Counted from the first letter of the stretch, positions 35,212-45,310 are shown. The stretch is DNA of 64,000 nucleotides from Ornithinimicrobium cryptoxanthini (GCF_023923205.1 NZ_CP099490.1:1922001-1986000); one strand, 5' to 3'. Notes: generated from the letters alone by a model not told the origin. Numbers and translations: made by a program.

Positions 35212-36726
35212 CTAACCCTCTGGGCTGACAAGGTGGGCCAACAGGTCTTCGACGCCCTCGACAGAGTCCAGCAGGGCACCGATGTCGGCGCGCGAGCCCA
35301 GCTCCGGCTCGGGCAGCTGCACCCGCCGCAGGCCCCGCTGACCGGTCGCCGGCTCGAAGACCACCGAGTCCCAGGAGGCGGCTCGCACCTGCCCCGTGAA
35401 CCGGCTGACGCACTGGCCCCGAAACCAGGCCCGGGTCCCCTCAGGAGGATTGATGACGGCGGCCGCGACCTCGTCGGGAGTCACGAGGTTGGTCAGTCGC
35501 CCCGAGGCCCGCATCCGCGCCGCCAACCCGCGGGCCGGGTCGATGTCGGACCACTGGATGTCGATGGCGGCCAGGCGGGGGTCATCCCACTGCAGACCGT
35601 CCCGCCGGCGATAGCCCTCCAGCACCGCGAGCTTGGTGGCCCAGTCCACCCTCCCGGCGCAGCGCAGAGGGTCGATCGCCAGGTCGCCGGTGACGCCGTC
35701 CCAGAGGTCGAGCACCTCACGGGTGTCGGCGTCGGCCGCGTCCCCGACGTGGGCCTCGATCGCCTCCCGATAGACCGCCAGGATGTCCAGGGCGCTCATG
35801 GTGCGCCCGTCGACCAGCTCGACCGTATGCCGCAGGCTGGGGTCGTGGGAGATCTCCCGGATGGCGGTGACCGGGTCAGCCAGCTCGAGCTCGGGGGCCA
35901 GGCCGGCCTCGATCAGCCCCAGCACCAGGCTGGTGCTGCCCATCTTGAGCAGGTTGGCGACGTCGCACAGGTTGGCATCGCCGACGATCACGTGGAGCCG
36001 CCGATGCTTCTCCCCCGTAGCGTGGGGCTCGTCGCGGGTGTTGACGATCGGGCGCTTCAGGGTGGTCTCCAGGCCGATCGAGGCCTCCATGTAGTCGGCG
36101 CGCTGGCTGATCTGGAAGCCGGGCTCCTGCGAGAACTGACCGATCCCGACCCGGCCCGCGCCGCACATCACCTGTCTTGCCACGAAGAAGGGCAGCAGGC
36201 CGGCGGCGATCGCCAGGAACGGCACCTGTCGCGGCACCAGGTAGTTCTCGTGGGTGCCGTAGGAGGCGCCCTTGCCGTCCACGTTGTTCTTGTAGAGACG
36301 GACCTGCTCACCGCCCTGGGCCAGCGTGTGCACCGCCTGGAGCATGAGCTCCTCACCGGCGCGGTCCCACACGACGATCTGGCGTGGGGTGAGGACCTCG
36401 GGCGAGGAGTACTCCGGGTGGGCGTGGTCGACATAGAGGCGCGCCCCGTTGGACAGCACCGAGTTGGCGGTCGCGGGGTCGTCCAGGTCGGTCAGCTGAC
36501 TCAGGTCAGCCAGAGCCCGGGCCATCTCATATCCCCGTGCGTCCCGCAGCGGCGTCTCGTCGGCGTAGTCCCAGCCCGCACCGCTCTGCAGCGCCCTGCC
36601 GGGTCCGGCGCCACTGGCATAGGCACGCACCACCAGGCCGGACAGGTGCACGGCACTGGCGTGGGGGTCCCCGGGCCGGGTGAGGCCGAACTCGGTCTCG
36701 ATGCCCATCACGCGTCGCACTCGCAT
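35212..36726 (-). CDS. dop: Deamidase/depupylase Dop
   Basis: 504 residues homologous to PafA (GIETEFG; D100 in ARLYVDHAHPEYSS; KNNVDGKGASYGTHENYL). The extra Gly-rich loop at about 38-75, which PafA lacks, is the Dop-loop. Dop converts the Gln of Pup to Glu and removes Pup from substrates. ATG 36726 has TAGGGT exactly 6 nt upstream and no Shine-Dalgarno sequence, which marks the likely leaderless promoter of the dop-pup-prcBA-pafA run. Confidence 0.97.
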   Translation of the reverse strand: MRVRRVMGIETEFGLTRPGDPHASAVHLSGLVVRAYASGAGPGRALQSGAGWDYADETPLRDARGYEMARALADLSQLTDLDDPATANSVLSNGARLYVDHAHPEYSSPEVLTPRQIVVWDRAGEELMLQAVHTLAQGGEQVRLYKNNVDGKGASYGTHENYLVPRQVPFLAIAAGLLPFFVARQVMCGAGRVGIGQFSQEPGFQISQRADYMEASIGLETTLKRPIVNTRDEPHATGEKHRRLHVIVGDANLCDVANLLKMGSTSLVLGLIEAGLAPELELADPVTAIREISHDPSLRHTVELVDGRTMSALDILAVYREAIEAHVGDAADADTREVLDLWDGVTGDLAIDPLRCAGRVDWATKLAVLEGYRRRDGLQWDDPRLAAIDIQWSDIDPARGLAARMRASGRLTNLVTPDEVAAAVINPPEGTRAWFRGQCVSRFTGQVRAASWDSVVFEPATGQRGLRRVQLPEPELGSRADIGALLDSVEGVEDLLAHLVSPEG

Positions 36727-36783
36727 GGCACGACCCTAATGGGGCGCTGCTGGGCCCGACCCCTGACAGTCGGCCGCTGGCCC

Positions 36784-37359
36784 TCAGACGTCCTGGGCCG
36801 ACCCGGCCACCATGCGATCCAGGACCTGCTGGACCAGCGCGCCATACTCGCTGACCACCACCTCCAGGTCGGTGCCGTCCGGATCGAGCAGGCGGATCGA
36901 GCGCGTCCCGGCCGCCAGACCGACCATGAGACAGGCCAGCTGGTCCGCCTGCCGGCGCACCAGGTCGTGGACCGGGTCGTCGGCACGGTCTGCGAGGTGC
37001 TCAAAACGACTGAGGAAGCGCTCCCGGAAGTCGCTGCGGGCACTCGCGCGGTCGGGGGCGTCCGCGATCAGATAGAGCGCCCGCAACCACGGCTCGGCGC
37101 CGTCCTCCTCGCGCCGGTTGAGCATGCGCCTGACCAGGACCTCACCCAGGCCTTCCAGAGGTATGTCGCGGGGCAGCGGTTCTGGCTCCAGCGGTGTGGC
37201 GTCGGCATGCAGCTGCTCCTTTGAACCCCCCACCTTCATCACCATCGCCGGCGACACCCCCGCGGCGATGGCGATCTCCCGGATCGTGACGGCACCGTAG
37301 CCACGCTCACCGAACAGCTGGCGGGCGGCCTGCAGGACGACGTCGCGAGTGTCCGTCAC
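36784..37359 (-). CDS. TetR family transcriptional regulator
   Basis: 191 residues with an N-terminal helix-turn-helix (VVLQAARQLFGERGYGAVTIREIAIAAGVSPAMVMKVGGSKEQL in outline) and a variable ligand domain. The GTG start overlaps the MFS transporter stop (GTGA), so the repressor is translated from the exporter transcript. The likely operator is the palindrome at 39434-39451 upstream of the exporter. The ligand is unknown. Confidence 0.93.
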   Translation of the reverse strand: MTDTRDVVLQAARQLFGERGYGAVTIREIAIAAGVSPAMVMKVGGSKEQLHADATPLEPEPLPRDIPLEGLGEVLVRRMLNRREEDGAEPWLRALYLIADAPDRASARSDFRERFLSRFEHLADRADDPVHDLVRRQADQLACLMVGLAAGTRSIRLLDPDGTDLEVVVSEYGALVQQVLDRMVAGSAQDV

Positions 37360-39398
37360 CGGACCGCCGTCTCTTCGACCGGCCGTGAGCGGTGGGGCGG
37401 GATGCCGGTGACGATGTCGATGTCGAGGGTGGCCGACGTCGATCCGACCTGGACCGCGCGCGAGCGGGTCCGGCCGGTGGGGTGGTCCACCACGGTGAGC
37501 ACGTAGCGGCCCGGCGGTGGCAGGTGGAGCTCGTAGCCACCGGTGTCGTCGGCGTGCCCCGTGGCGACATACTCCCCGGAGTGCCGGATCAGCGAGATCA
37601 TGACCGCGGGCAGCGGCTCCCCGGAGTCGGTCACGTGACCGGTCAGCCGCAGGCGCCGGTTCATCCGGATCTGGTCCAGGTCGGAGTCACCGAGGTTCTC
37701 CAGCCCTGACATCGGTCCCCATCCGTCGGCGCTGACCACCACAAGATAGCGGCCGACCTCCGGCAGCGCCAGCACATAGCGTCCGCTGTTGTCGGTGCGA
37801 CCCCAGTCCACGTGTCGCCCGTCGGGGTGCAGCACGGTGACCACGGCCTGCTTGATCGGACGGTCGTGGTCATCGGTGATCAGGCCGCCGACGACGACCT
37901 CGTTCTCGGCCTCGGGCTGCTTGACGTCGTGGCGCTCCGAGCGCTGCACCTCACCTGCCGCCCGAGAGCTCTGCGCGACCGGTCGGGGCCGGGCGATGAA
38001 GGCGGCGATGAACGCGCCCAGCAGTGCCGCACCGGCACCCAGCCAGAAGACCAGCTGGTAGGCGGCGAAGCGCGGGACGTTCGGCATCCCGTCGACGGCC
38101 ATGGCGGCGAAGACCGCCGCCACCACGGCGCTGGCGGTGGAGGTGCCGATGGCCCGCAGCAACGTGTTCAGACCGTTGGCGGAGGCGGTCTCAGTGATCG
38201 GGACGGCGCGCATGATCAGGGTCGGCATGGCCGCAAACGCGAGAGCGGTGCCGAGCGAGGAGATGCCGGAGGCGATCATCACCTCAAGGACGGAGTTGTG
38301 CAGGAAGGCGCGGAGCACGAAGCCCACGGCGATGACGACCGCCCCGCCGATGATGACCGCCCGCGGGCCGTAGACCCGGATCAGCCATGCGGCGACCGGA
38401 GCCATGGCGACCATCAGGATGCCCGCCGGGAGCATGACCAGCCCGGTGTCGATCACCGACAGCCCGAAGCCATAGCCGGTCTCGACCGGCATTTGCACCT
38501 GCTGGGCGCTGGTCAGGAAGTTGGTGAACATCGCGAACCCGATGAGGATCGATGCGACGTTGGTGAGCAGCACCGTGCGGCGCATCGAGGTGCGGATGTC
38601 GACGAGGGGCTGCCCGAGGCGCAGCTCGAGCGGGATCCAGGCGGTGAGCACGAGCAGTGCCAGGAGGATCAGGGTGATCGTCTTGCGGTCGGTCCAGCCC
38701 CAGCTGCCCGCCTTGGACACGGCCAGCAGGAAGCTGGTGAGCGCGATCGACAGCAGCAGCGCACCGGGATAGTCGAAGCGGCCGAGGGTGCGCACCGTCG
38801 ACTCCGGCACGACGGCCCAGACGAGGCCGAGCATCAGGACGGCGAAACCGCCCGAGACGACGAAGAGCATCTGCCAGTCGAAGTTCTGATAGATCACGCC
38901 GGCCAACGGCATGCCCACTGCCCCGCCGATCCCCAGCGTGGCGCTCATCAGCGCGACGCCCGAGCCGACCCGCTCCGCGGGCAGGTGGTCTCGCATGATG
39001 CTGATGCCCACCGGGACCAGGCAGGTCCCGATGCCGGTGAGACCGCGCGCCACGATCACGAGGAAGAGCGAGTCACTCAGGGCGCCCAGCACCGAGCCGA
39101 TGATGACCGACACCAGGCACAGCAGGAGCATGAGGCGCTTGCCGAACATGTCGGCCAGGCGAGACACGATCGGGGTCCCGACGGCGCCGGTCAGCAGGGT
39201 GATCGTCACCAGCCATGAGGCGTTGTCGGAGGTGGTGTCCAGGATCTCGGGAAAATCGGGCAGCAGCGGGAGCACGAGGGTCTGCTGCAACGAGACGAGC
39301 GTGCCGCACAGGGCGAGCACCACGATGATCAGGCCGGTGGGGAGGGACTTGGTGTCTGCCCCTGCGTTCGGGCGGTCGATGACGGCGGACCTGGGCAC
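37356..39398 (-). CDS. DHA2-type MFS exporter with C-terminal carboxypeptidase-regulatory-like domains
   Basis: 680 residues. The first 468 are a 14-helix drug:H+ antiporter of the EmrB/QacA (DHA2) type, including the RGLTGIGTCLVPVG motif C-like region. Residues 469-680 are soluble, with two Ig-like carboxypeptidase-regulatory domains (about 502-575 and 584-660) that each contain a NSGRYVL or TGGYELHL strand with a preceding Asp-rich turn. Such extensions are rare in MFS proteins. The GTG start has AGGAG upstream. It is co-transcribed with the TetR gene. Confidence 0.9.
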   Translation of the reverse strand: MPRSAVIDRPNAGADTKSLPTGLIIVVLALCGTLVSLQQTLVLPLLPDFPEILDTTSDNASWLVTITLLTGAVGTPIVSRLADMFGKRLMLLLCLVSVIIGSVLGALSDSLFLVIVARGLTGIGTCLVPVGISIMRDHLPAERVGSGVALMSATLGIGGAVGMPLAGVIYQNFDWQMLFVVSGGFAVLMLGLVWAVVPESTVRTLGRFDYPGALLLSIALTSFLLAVSKAGSWGWTDRKTITLILLALLVLTAWIPLELRLGQPLVDIRTSMRRTVLLTNVASILIGFAMFTNFLTSAQQVQMPVETGYGFGLSVIDTGLVMLPAGILMVAMAPVAAWLIRVYGPRAVIIGGAVVIAVGFVLRAFLHNSVLEVMIASGISSLGTALAFAAMPTLIMRAVPITETASANGLNTLLRAIGTSTASAVVAAVFAAMAVDGMPNVPRFAAYQLVFWLGAGAALLGAFIAAFIARPRPVAQSSRAAGEVQRSERHDVKQPEAENEVVVGGLITDDHDRPIKQAVVTVLHPDGRHVDWGRTDNSGRYVLALPEVGRYLVVVSADGWGPMSGLENLGDSDLDQIRMNRRLRLTGHVTDSGEPLPAVMISLIRHSGEYVATGHADDTGGYELHLPPPGRYVLTVVDHPTGRTRSRAVQVGSTSATLDIDIVTGIPPHRSRPVEETAVR

Positions 39399-39433
39399 GC
39401 TGCTCCTGCGGAGGGGTGAGTGATGGAGTGGCC

Positions 39434-39451
39434 GGTGAACAAGTGTTCACC
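39434..39451. promoter_or_regulatory. Candidate TetR operator upstream of the MFS gene
   Basis: An 18-bp near-perfect palindrome GGTGAACA-AG-TGTTCACC, 35 nt before the MFS start codon. Size and symmetry are typical for TetR-family operators, and the cognate regulator is the second gene of the transcript. Confidence 0.7.
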
Positions 39452-39517
39452 GACCGCGGCAGTCTAGCCCGTGCCCTGTGGCGTCCAGGCCACGTCCGGC
39501 CAGGGACCGCCCTCCCG

Positions 39518-40924
39518 TCAGTCCATGTCCTCCAGCTCACGACCCTTGGTCTCCGGCACCCACTTGAGGACGAAGAAGAACGACAGCAGAGCAAAGAGGG
39601 TGTAGAACCCGTAGGCAAACCCCAGCCCCACGTCCGCCATGACGGGGAAGCTCGTGGAGATCGCGAAGTTGGCCAGCCACTGCGCCGCCGCCGCGACGCC
39701 CAGCGCGGTCGCGCGGATGGCGTTGTTGAACATCTCGCCGAGCAGCACCCAGACGCCGGGGCCCCAGGACATCCCGAAGAACACCACGAAGGCGTTGGCG
39801 GCCACGAGCGCCACCAGCGCCATCGAGTCGCTGAGCTCGGGTGCTCCGTCCACGACGGGGGCGCTGGCAAAGGCCCAGGCCATCGTCCCCAGCGACAGGA
39901 ACATTCCGGCCGAACCGATCAGCAGCAGGACCCGTCGGCCGATCTTGTCGATGAGCGCGATCGCCACCACCGTCACGACGATGTTGGTCACCGACGTCAG
40001 GACCGTCTGGGTGAGCGCGTCATCCTCGGTGAAGCCGACGGCCTGCCACAACGTCGAGGAGTAGTAGAAGATCACGTTGATGCCGACGAACTGCTGGAAG
40101 ACCGACAACGCGATCCCGATCCAGACGATGGGCAGCACCTTGCCTGCGGAGTTCCTCAGATCACGCAAGGAGGCCCGAGCATCCCGTCGCACCGTGCGTT
40201 GGATCTCCGAGATGCGCTCGGGGATGCCGCGCAACATGACCCGTCCCAGGACGTTCTTGGCCTCGTCCACCTTGCCTCTTGCCACCAGATAGCGCGGCGA
40301 CTCCGGGATGGTCAGCGCCAGGACGCCGTAGGCGACGGCGGGGATCACCTCGGCCCAGAACATCCAGCGCCACGCCGTGCTACCCCAGAGCGACTCGCCC
40401 GAGCCCCCCGCGACGCCGGCGATGAAGTAGTCCGACAGGAGCGCGACAAAGATGCCGAGCACGATGGCCATCTGCTGCAGGGACCCCAGCCGGCCGCGGA
40501 TGGAGGCGGGCGAGACCTCAGCGATGTAGGCCGGCGCGATGACGGAGGCGGCGCCGACACCCAGGCCGCCGACCACGCGCCATACGATCATGTCCCACGC
40601 ACCGAAGGCCAGCCCGGACCCGATGGCGGAGATGGTGAACAGGACCGAGGCCAGGAGCATCACCTTGATCCGACCGACCCGTTCGGCGAGCTGCCCTGCG
40701 AGGTAGGCGCCGGCGACGCACCCGAGCAGCGCAGAGCTCACCACGAATCCGGTCAGCGCCGAGCCCATCTCGAAGTCCTCGCGCATGGCGTTGACGGCGC
40801 CGTTGATCACGGCTGTGTCGAAGCCGAAGAGGAACCCGCCCAGGGCTGCCACCGAGGTGAGCAGGATCGCCTGACTCAGGACGTAGTCCTTCTGCGTGGT
40901 CTGCTGATGACTCTCGTCCGCCAT
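39518..40924 (-). CDS. MFS sugar porter (SP family)
   Basis: 468 residues with 12 membrane helices and the sugar-porter signatures GGFLFGFDTAVING, RVGGRI-like loop AERVGRIKV, PAYIAEVSPASIRGRLGS, PESPRYL and the late PETKGRELE. It probably imports hexose or pentose by proton symport. GAGGAGG lies upstream of ATG 40924. It is divergent from the LytS-type kinase gene. Confidence 0.95.
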   Translation of the reverse strand: MADESHQQTTQKDYVLSQAILLTSVAALGGFLFGFDTAVINGAVNAMREDFEMGSALTGFVVSSALLGCVAGAYLAGQLAERVGRIKVMLLASVLFTISAIGSGLAFGAWDMIVWRVVGGLGVGAASVIAPAYIAEVSPASIRGRLGSLQQMAIVLGIFVALLSDYFIAGVAGGSGESLWGSTAWRWMFWAEVIPAVAYGVLALTIPESPRYLVARGKVDEAKNVLGRVMLRGIPERISEIQRTVRRDARASLRDLRNSAGKVLPIVWIGIALSVFQQFVGINVIFYYSSTLWQAVGFTEDDALTQTVLTSVTNIVVTVVAIALIDKIGRRVLLLIGSAGMFLSLGTMAWAFASAPVVDGAPELSDSMALVALVAANAFVVFFGMSWGPGVWVLLGEMFNNAIRATALGVAAAAQWLANFAISTSFPVMADVGLGFAYGFYTLFALLSFFFVLKWVPETKGRELEDMD

Positions 40925-41039
40925 GGCGGGCCTCCTCGTCGGCCGGACCCGATGCCCACATCAGGGTTGTCTCGCCCCAGTGTCACCACGCGATCGCCAC
41001 CCACGCGAGACGAACGGCCATCCCCCTAGGGTGAGCGCT

Positions 41040-42221
41040 ATGGACACCCTGCTCGCCGTCGTGGTCGGCGTCCTCATCATCGTCGCGGGGGCCGTCCTGC
41101 TCACCTGGTTCGTCCGCTCCCGGCTCGTGCTGGGCACCCCCGAGGACCAGGCGACCTATCGGGTCCTGCACCTGAGCAGCCTGGCGACGGCCGAGCTGCG
41201 CGCCGGGCTGAGCACCGGGTCAGGTCGCGCGGCTCGGCACCTGCGCTCCCTTCTCGGCACGCCCGCTGTCGCGCTCACCGACGGCACTGCCACGGTCGCG
41301 TGGGACGGCACCGGCGAGAGCCTGCACGCACCACACACGCTCGAGCACGCCCAGGAGAGCTTGCGCAACGGCTCGACGGTCGTGCTGGGACCATCGATAG
41401 TCGCCTGTCCGGACCCCGACTGCCTGGTCCGCCATGCGATCACCGCGGCCCTGACCTCGGAGGATCACGTCGTCGGCACGCTGACCACCTACACGACAGC
41501 TCGGCCGTCGGCGCGACTGGTGCGGGCGGTCGAGGAGGTGGCCCTCTTCGTCAGCGGGCAGCTCGAGCTGGGTGAGCTGGACCGCTCGCGCGCCAAGCTC
41601 GCCGAGGCCGAGATCCGCGCGCTGCGGGCCCAGATCAGTCCGCACTTCATCTACAACTCCCTCGGTGCCATCGCCTCCTACGTGCGCACCGACCCCGAGC
41701 ACGCCCGTGAGCTGCTGCTCGAGTTCGCCGATTTCACGCGCTACTCCTTCCGCCGGCACGGGGAGTTCACCACGCTGGCCGAGGAGCTGCGCTCGATCGA
41801 GCGCTACCTGACGCTGGAGCGGGCCCGGTTCGGTGACCGGCTGCAGGTGACCCTGCGCGTCTCCCCCGAGGTGCTTCCCGTCGTCGTGCCGTTCCTGTGC
41901 CTGCAGCCCCTCGTGGAGAATGCCGTCCGGCACGGTCTCGAGGACAGGCGGGGGCGGGGTCACATCACGATCGTCGCCGAGGACGCCGGCAACGAGGCGA
42001 GCATCAGCGTCGAGGACGACGGGGTGGGCATCGATCCGGAGACCGTCCTGCAGTCGCTCACGGGCGAGGGTGGTGACCACGTGGGGCTGGGCAACGTCGA
42101 CGAGCGCCTGCGCAGCGTCTTCGGCGACGAGCACGGGCTGGTCGTCGAGACGGCACCCGGCGCGGGCACCAAGGTGAGCCTGCGGGTGCCGAAGTACGCC
42201 CCGGGAGTCCACGCGAGCTGA
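41040..42221 (+). CDS. LytS-type sensor histidine kinase
   Basis: 393 residues. One N-terminal membrane helix (about 5-24), a GAF-like region (about 45-175), then the His_kinase domain with H202 in AQISPHFIYNSLGAI and an HATPase domain (LVENAVRHG, DDGVGID, VGLGNVDERL). This is the LytS/YpdA-type architecture, signalling to a LytTR regulator encoded next. TAGGGT lies 7 nt before ATG 41040, without a Shine-Dalgarno sequence. The adjacent acetate-type symporters suggest a small carboxylate signal, by inference. Confidence 0.92.
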   Translation: MDTLLAVVVGVLIIVAGAVLLTWFVRSRLVLGTPEDQATYRVLHLSSLATAELRAGLSTGSGRAARHLRSLLGTPAVALTDGTATVAWDGTGESLHAPHTLEHAQESLRNGSTVVLGPSIVACPDPDCLVRHAITAALTSEDHVVGTLTTYTTARPSARLVRAVEEVALFVSGQLELGELDRSRAKLAEAEIRALRAQISPHFIYNSLGAIASYVRTDPEHARELLLEFADFTRYSFRRHGEFTTLAEELRSIERYLTLERARFGDRLQVTLRVSPEVLPVVVPFLCLQPLVENAVRHGLEDRRGRGHITIVAEDAGNEASISVEDDGVGIDPETVLQSLTGEGGDHVGLGNVDERLRSVFGDEHGLVVETAPGAGTKVSLRVPKYAPGVHAS

Positions 42222-42263
42222 GGGCGGCTCGACCCCCCGTGCGGACCGGACTACCCTGCCTGT

Positions 42264-42989
42264 ATGCCGTGTGCCCTCGCCGTCGACGACGAACCTCCCG
42301 CACTGCGCGAGCTGGCCCACCTGCTCTCCCGCGACCCGCGGATCGGCACCGTACTCACCGCGTCCGACGGGGCGGGTGCGCTGCGGCTGCTCGAGCAGGA
42401 GGACGTCAACATCGTCTTCCTGGACATCCGGATGCCGGGGCTGTCCGGCCTGGAGCTGGCCCGGGTGCTGGCCAGGTTCCGACGCCCCCCGGCGATCGTC
42501 TTCGTCACCGCCTACGAGGACCACGCCGTGGACGCCTTCGACGTGCAGGCGGTTGACTACGTGATGAAGCCCTATCGTCCGGCGCGCCTGGCTGCCGCCC
42601 TGGGTCGGGCTCTCGAGCAGGTAGCTGATGGCGACGCGGCAGAGTCCGAGGTGCAGGACGAGTCGATCCCGGTCGAGCTCGGGGGGGTCACGCGTTTCGT
42701 GAGACGACGGGACATCCTCTTCGTCACGGCCCAAGGCGACTACGCCCGGCTGCACACGGCGCTGGGCAGTCACCTGGTCCGCATGCCGCTGGCCTCGCTG
42801 GAGAAACGGTGGGCGGAGGCGGGGTTCGTGCGGATCCACCGCAGCCACCTGGTGGCGCTGCCCCACGTCGAGGAGATCAGGTCGGACGGCGGCCGCTACT
42901 CGGTCGTAGTCGGTGGGCGGGACCTGACGGTCAGTCGCCGGCACACCCGCGAGCTGCGGGACCTCCTGGTGAAGCGAGCCAACGGATGA
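42264..42989 (+). CDS. LytTR family response regulator
   Basis: 241 residues: a receiver domain (phosphoacceptor D54 in VFLDIRMPG; acidic pair in AVDDEPP; K in MKPYRP) and a LytTR DNA-binding domain (about 135-235, FVRIHRSHLVAL). It follows the kinase by 42 nt, with TACCCT 6 nt before its ATG. It probably activates the downstream symporter operons. Confidence 0.95.
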   Translation: MPCALAVDDEPPALRELAHLLSRDPRIGTVLTASDGAGALRLLEQEDVNIVFLDIRMPGLSGLELARVLARFRRPPAIVFVTAYEDHAVDAFDVQAVDYVMKPYRPARLAAALGRALEQVADGDAAESEVQDESIPVELGGVTRFVRRRDILFVTAQGDYARLHTALGSHLVRMPLASLEKRWAEAGFVRIHRSHLVALPHVEEIRSDGGRYSVVVGGRDLTVSRRHTRELRDLLVKRANG

Positions 42990-43005
42990 GGCAGGACCAG
43001 AGGCG

Positions 43006-43368
43006 ATGAGTGAACGGGTCACCGTCACCCACCCCAGCCGTCAGCGGCCCCGTGTCCGGCCGGCCCCGTTGCTGCGGGAGATCGACGAGCAGACCGGTCT
43101 GGGCGAGGTCTACATATCCTCCCTGATCCGCTCTCAGCTCAGGTTGAGCCTGGCCGTCATCGCGGTCTCCCTGGGCGTGCTGGCCGCGTTGCCCGGCGTC
43201 TTCCACCTGTTCCCCGAGGTGGCCGACATCCAGGTGCTCGGCCTGACGCTGCCGTGGCTGATCCTGGGCGTCGTGGTCTATCCCGCGCTGCTGGGCGCCG
43301 CCTGGTTCTACGCCTACAACGCTGAGCGGGTGGAGCGGGACTTCGTGGACCTCGTCGACCGACCATGA
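43006..43368 (+). CDS. DUF485 family membrane protein
   Basis: 120 residues with two membrane helices (about 48-70 and 82-104) and a charged N-terminus, as in DUF485 proteins that accompany acetate symporters (like YjcH with ActP). It starts 16 nt after the response regulator and overlaps the symporter start by ATGA, so it is probably a small subunit or assembly partner. Confidence 0.85.
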   Translation: MSERVTVTHPSRQRPRVRPAPLLREIDEQTGLGEVYISSLIRSQLRLSLAVIAVSLGVLAALPGVFHLFPEVADIQVLGLTLPWLILGVVVYPALLGAAWFYAYNAERVERDFVDLVDRP

Positions 43369-45122
43369 GTCCAACGCTCGGCATGGCCGCGATCGCGGTC
43401 ACGGCGATCGTCACCGTCCTGGTGGGTGTGATCGGCGTCCGGGCGGCCCGGACGACCAGCGACTTCTATGTCGCCTCCCGCTCGGTCACGCCCTGGTGGA
43501 ACGCCTCAGCCATCGGCGGTGAGTATCTGTCCGCCGCCTCGTTCCTGGGGGTGGCCGGACTGGTCCTGGCCTACGGCGCCGACATGCTCTGGTTCCCGGT
43601 CGGCTACACCGCGGGCTATCTGGTGCTTCTCGTGCTGGTGGCCGCACCGCTGCGCCGGTCGGGGGCCTACACCCTGCCGGACTTCGCCGAGGCCCGGTTG
43701 GAGTCGTTGACCGCCCGGCGCACCGCCAGTGTCCTGGTCGTCACCATCGGTTGGCTCTATCTGCTTCCCCAGTTCCAGGCCGCCGGCCTGACCGTGCGGA
43801 CTGTGACGGGCGCGCCGCGCTGGGTCGGACCGGTGGTGGTGGCCGTGGTCGTCCTCATCGGCGTGGTCTCGGGCGGGATGCGCAGCATCACCTTCGTCCA
43901 GGCGTTCCAGTACTGGCTCAAGCTCACGGCCCTGGCCGTCCCAGCGGTCTTCATCATCCTCATCTGGCAGTCGCAGGGCAGCCCGGCCATCAACCAGGAG
44001 GGTCCGCCGACGTTCGCGGAGAGCACCGTCGTCGACATCGGCACGGACGTGTCCGTCGAGGTCACCGATGAGGTCGAGGTCGTGGTCCAGGGTGTCCTGA
44101 ACGGCCAGGCGCAGGAGGGGACCGTCCGACTAGCTCCTGGCCACCACGCACTCTCGCGCGGGACCGAGGTGACCTTCCCCGCTGGCGCGGTGATCCCCCA
44201 CGCCGACGCCCTCAGACCACTGGCCGGCGAGGACTGGCTCCTGCCCCTGCAGTCCTCCAGCCAGCACCCGCTCTATTCCACCTACTCCCTCATCCTGGCC
44301 CTCTTCTTCGGCACGATGGGCCTGCCCCACGTGCTCGTGCGCTTCTACACCAACCCCGACGGTCGGGCCGCCCGGCGCACCACGGTCACTGTCCTCGGCC
44401 TGCTGGGCATCTTCTATCTCCTGCCCACCGTGTATGGCGTGCTCGGGCGGCTCTACACCCCCGACCTCCTGCTCACCGGCCGCACCGACGCCGTGGTGCT
44501 GCTGCTGCCCGGCCGTCTGATCGACGGGCTGGCCGGGGACCTGCTGTCCGCGCTGGTCACCGCCGGAGCCTTCGCCGCGTTCCTGTCCACCTCCTCGGGC
44601 CTGACCATCTCCGTGGCGGGCGTCCTGTCGCAGGACCTGATCGGACGCCGCGTGCCCAACCCGGTCCGCGCCTTCCGGCTCAGCGCGCTGTTGGCTCTCG
44701 TGGTGCCGATCGCCCTCGCGCTGGCGAGTCCCTCGCTGGGCATCGCCGATGTCGTGGGCCTAGCCTTCGCCGTCGCTGCGTCGAGCTTCTGTCCCCTGTT
44801 GATCCTGGGCATCTGGTGGCGCAGGCTCACCGACGTCGGCGCCATCGCCGGGCTCATCACCGGCGGTGGACTCTCGACGCTGTCGGTCCTGGCCACCCTG
44901 CTGTGGGCGCCCTCCACCGGTTGGTGGGCCGCTGCCCTGGCCCAGCCCGCGGCCTGGACCATGCCGATCGCGTTCCTGATGATGGTCCTGGTCTCCCTGG
45001 TCACCCCGCGTCGGATCGCGGCCGGGGTGGGGCGCACCATGATCCGGCTGCACACACCGGAGAGCGTGGACCTGGATCGCGGGGACTGGGACCCCGAGGA
45101 CCGCTGGCGGACCCGCACCTAG
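43365..45122 (+). CDS. Cation/acetate-type symporter (SSS family)
   Basis: 585 residues with about 13 membrane helices. ASAIGGEYLSAASFLG, SGGMRSITFVQAFQYWLK and GTMGLPHVLVRFYTNPD are characteristic of ActP-like sodium/solute symporters. Residues about 200-290 form a large external loop rich in Val/Glu/Asp, larger than in E. coli ActP. The likely substrate is acetate or another short monocarboxylate. ATGA overlap with the DUF485 gene. Confidence 0.92.
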   Translation: MSPTLGMAAIAVTAIVTVLVGVIGVRAARTTSDFYVASRSVTPWWNASAIGGEYLSAASFLGVAGLVLAYGADMLWFPVGYTAGYLVLLVLVAAPLRRSGAYTLPDFAEARLESLTARRTASVLVVTIGWLYLLPQFQAAGLTVRTVTGAPRWVGPVVVAVVVLIGVVSGGMRSITFVQAFQYWLKLTALAVPAVFIILIWQSQGSPAINQEGPPTFAESTVVDIGTDVSVEVTDEVEVVVQGVLNGQAQEGTVRLAPGHHALSRGTEVTFPAGAVIPHADALRPLAGEDWLLPLQSSSQHPLYSTYSLILALFFGTMGLPHVLVRFYTNPDGRAARRTTVTVLGLLGIFYLLPTVYGVLGRLYTPDLLLTGRTDAVVLLLPGRLIDGLAGDLLSALVTAGAFAAFLSTSSGLTISVAGVLSQDLIGRRVPNPVRAFRLSALLALVVPIALALASPSLGIADVVGLAFAVAASSFCPLLILGIWWRRLTDVGAIAGLITGGGLSTLSVLATLLWAPSTGWWAAALAQPAAWTMPIAFLMMVLVSLVTPRRIAAGVGRTMIRLHTPESVDLDRGDWDPEDRWRTRT

Positions 45123-45310
45123 ACCCCAGCCCGGCCCGCACCTGGCCCGCTGCCGCGCGATGGATGGGGGTGAACTGCGACGAGACCCACGACCGCTCGT
45201 CCCGTCGATGACGCCGTTGGGCGCACGGCATACGGCCGCACAGCGACGGGTCGCGTCACTGACCGCACCTGACCGTCGGAATCCTGCCATCACGGTGTTC
45301 ACATCCCTAG

